Source of the DNA: Verrucomicrobiota bacterium
GTDB taxonomy: Bacteria > Verrucomicrobiota > Kiritimatiellia > Kiritimatiellales > Tichowtungiaceae
Assembly (NCBI GenBank): GCA_020853375.1
Contig: JADYZA010000080.1
Location: 1 to 6,876, forward strand
Length of the DNA: 6,876 bases
Direction: 5' to 3'
The translations under genes were made by a program, and so were the position numbers. This document shows positions 5,634-6,876 of this stretch, one piece after another. Every line of letters starts with the position of its first letter. The stretch's first letter is position 1. The notes under the pieces were generated by a model. That model saw nothing but the letters and a program-made list of their open reading frames with translations. It was not told where the DNA came from and did no database searches.

Positions 5634-6713
5634 ATGAATCCAATGCCTGTTTTCCTGAAAAACCAAACCGCCGAAGAACTGCACCGCCTGCTGGGAATCA
5701 CCCTCCGTCAGGCGCGGATGATTCACGCCGCCGTCATCCGTACCGGAAACCTGCCGGAAACGCAGGACGAACTTTCCATCCAAACATTGGAAACCATCCG
5801 TAACGCGGCGGAAATTCCGAATCTGACCGTACTGGATAAAACCGTTTCGCCGCAGGACGGCTTCACCAAATATCTTCTGCGAGGCGACGGGCCGGAACCG
5901 TTCGAAGCCGTCCGCATTCCGCTGCTGCACCGCGAGGACGATCAGAAATATATCGCCTGCGTCAGCTCGCAGGTCGGTTGCGCCATGGGTTGCGCCTTTT
6001 GCTACACCGGCAAAATGGGATTCATCCGCAACCTCTCCGCTTGGGAAATGGTCGATCAGGTAATCAAAATTCAGGCCGACTCGACCCACCCGGTACGCGG
6101 CGTCGTCTTCATGGGCATGGGCGAACCGCTGCTCAACTACGACGAAGTCATCCGCGCCGCGCGCATTCTCTCCGAACCGTGCGGCGGCGCGATCTCCGCC
6201 AAAGCCATCACCATCTCCACCTCCGGCATCACACCCGCCATCCGGCGCTTCACCGCCGAAAAACAACCCTTCCGGCTGGTCGTGTCGCTCACTTCCGCCG
6301 ACCCGATGAAGCGGCTTGAACTCATGCCCGTCGAACGATTGCATCCAGCGATTGAACTAGTGGAAGCTCTCCGCGAACGACACGTCGTCACAAGAAAGCG
6401 GATTCCGCTGGCATGGACCATGATCTCCGGTATCAACACCGGCGAAGAAGATGCCAAGCAGCTGGCCGAACTAACGCGCGGAATTCCGGTCATGCTCGAC
6501 CTGATCGACGTCAACGATCCGTCCGGGAAATATGTTCCGCCCTCGCCGGAAGAATTGTCCGCGTTCCGCGACGCTTTACGCCTGCATCTCGCCGCGCCTG
6601 TCGTCCGCCGTTACAGCGGCGGTAAAGATATCGCCGCCGCCTGCGGCATGCTTGCTGGACGGATGGATTCGGCTTTAATCTGCTCTCCAGCCGATGAACT
6701 TAGCCGTCCGTAA
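5634..6713 (+). CDS. rlmN: RlmN-type radical SAM RNA methyltransferase (23S rRNA A2503 / tRNA A37 C2), divergent member
   Basis: The 359-residue protein is slightly shorter than E. coli RlmN (384). It has the Cx3Cx2C cluster motif at Cys116, Cys120 and Cys123, which binds the [4Fe-4S] centre for SAM cleavage. ACVSSQVGC puts the resolving cysteine at 109, seven residues before the cluster as in E. coli (118/125). AACGMLAG gives the methyl-carrying cysteine at 337. MGMGEPLLNYDEV (160-172) is the GEP SAM-binding motif. By family, it methylates C2 of A2503 in 23S rRNA, and often A37 of some tRNAs. Departures include SLTSA (218-222) where RlmN usually has SLHA, LDLIDVND (288-295) where it has a NLIPxNP-like motif, and RRYSGGKDI in place of RRSRGDDI. 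It may be a divergent RlmN or a paralogue with another target. An in-frame TGA immediately precedes the ATG at 5634, so only this ATG or the one at 5643 can start it. Confidence 0.87.
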   Translation: MNPMPVFLKNQTAEELHRLLGITLRQARMIHAAVIRTGNLPETQDELSIQTLETIRNAAEIPNLTVLDKTVSPQDGFTKYLLRGDGPEPFEAVRIPLLHREDDQKYIACVSSQVGCAMGCAFCYTGKMGFIRNLSAWEMVDQVIKIQADSTHPVRGVVFMGMGEPLLNYDEVIRAARILSEPCGGAISAKAITISTSGITPAIRRFTAEKQPFRLVVSLTSADPMKRLELMPVERLHPAIELVEALRERHVVTRKRIPLAWTMISGINTGEEDAKQLAELTRGIPVMLDLIDVNDPSGKYVPPSPEELSAFRDALRLHLAAPVVRRYSGGKDIAAACGMLAGRMDSALICSPADELSRP

Positions 6714-6740
6714 AATTAAAGGCGCGGGTGGAACCGCGCC
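6711..6740 (-). terminator. Rho-independent terminator for the minus-strand gene at the right edge
   Basis: Bases 6721-6740 form a perfect 7-bp stem, GGCGCGG/CCGCGCC, with a 6-base loop. On the minus strand the stem is followed by TTTAATTTTA, a T-rich tail reaching the rlmN stop codon. On the plus strand the stem is followed by CTCCAAACTCC, so it is not a good terminator for rlmN. It lies 43 bases after the TAA at 6786-6784. Confidence 0.6.
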
Positions 6741-6783
6741 CTCCAAACTCCTCGTGCATGGCCGAAGACCATTCCGGTCGGGA

Positions 6784-6876
6784 TTATTTTTTATTCGGAT
6801 CGCTGGCCGCCCATTCGAGAACGGGATTTTGTATAAACGACACGCTGTAAAAATCGCACGGCCCGTGGCATCCCCA
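6784..6876 (-). CDS. C-terminal end of an unidentified minus-strand gene, cut by the window edge
   Basis: An open frame enters from the right edge on the minus strand and gives 30 residues before TAA. It begins WGCHGPCDFYSVSF and ends NPVLEWAASDPNKK. The composition is protein-like, with two cysteines in CHGPC and a charged tail. The frame ends just ahead of a good terminator in the same direction, which supports a real gene end. I do not recognise the family, and the CxxxC could be a metal or disulfide pair. Too little is present for a functional call. The alternative is chance, since 30 open codons alone prove little; the terminator is the main support. Confidence 0.5.
   Translation of the reverse strand, partial: WGCHGPCDFYSVSFIQNPVLEWAASDPNKK

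Noticed and set aside
5583..6344. Minus-strand frame that would extend TspO upstream by about 254 residues into a 409-residue fusion protein
   Set aside because: It is exactly antisense to rlmN, has a low-complexity Gly/Asp/Phe-rich composition and no domain resemblance, and TspO homology starts at the ATG at 5582.
6762..6796. Possible plus-strand terminator for rlmN (GACC/GGTC stem followed by a T-rich stretch)
   Set aside because: The stem is only 4 bp, and extending it needs a bulge. The T-run is fully explained as the Lys-Lys-stop end (AAAAAATAA) of the minus-strand gene.

Overview
This is a compact bacterial chromosome segment of moderately high GC content, with short intergenic gaps. 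It carries no mobile element, tRNA, rRNA or CRISPR array. The gene content is a GAF-containing PTS enzyme I, a plant-type glucuronokinase homologue, GalU, a CPBP protease that looks like the exosortase/PEP-CTERM-associated type, TspO and an RlmN-like radical SAM enzyme. That mix would fit an environmental, polysaccharide-using Gram-negative of the PVC group, such as Kiritimatiellota, Lentisphaerae or Verrucomicrobia. The taxonomic placement is a guess from gene content, not a demonstrated assignment.

Layout. A 5'-truncated ptsP-type gene on the + strand fills 1-2175. It converges, with only 6 bases between stops, on a minus-strand cluster that reads from right to left: a TspO/MBR protein (5582-5115), a glucuronokinase-like GHMP kinase (5040-4045), GalU (4033-3161), a CPBP membrane protease (3159-2410) and a small DUF3820 protein (2406-2182). 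The last four genes are separated by 11, 1 and 3 bases and are almost certainly one operon. tspO lies 74 bases upstream of the kinase, with a cluster of short perfect palindromes between them. tspO is divergent from an rlmN-type gene (5634-6713, +), and the 51-base divergent gap holds a perfect 7-1-7 inverted repeat. At the right edge, the last 30 codons of a minus-strand gene (6784-6876) enter the window. A hairpin with a T-rich tail (6711-6740) converges on the rlmN stop.

How the genes may work together. The kinase should make a sugar 1-phosphate (glucuronate 1-phosphate by homology), and GalU or a related pyrophosphorylase makes UDP-sugars from sugar 1-phosphates. Their adjacency suggests a bacterial version of the plant salvage route from free glucuronate to UDP-glucuronate, feeding exopolysaccharide or envelope glycan synthesis. 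The co-transcribed membrane protease of exosortase-associated type would fit a cell-surface or export role. This kinase-GalU pairing is the most interesting feature of the window. The ptsP and rlmN genes are housekeeping or regulatory types, but both carry departures from the usual motifs.
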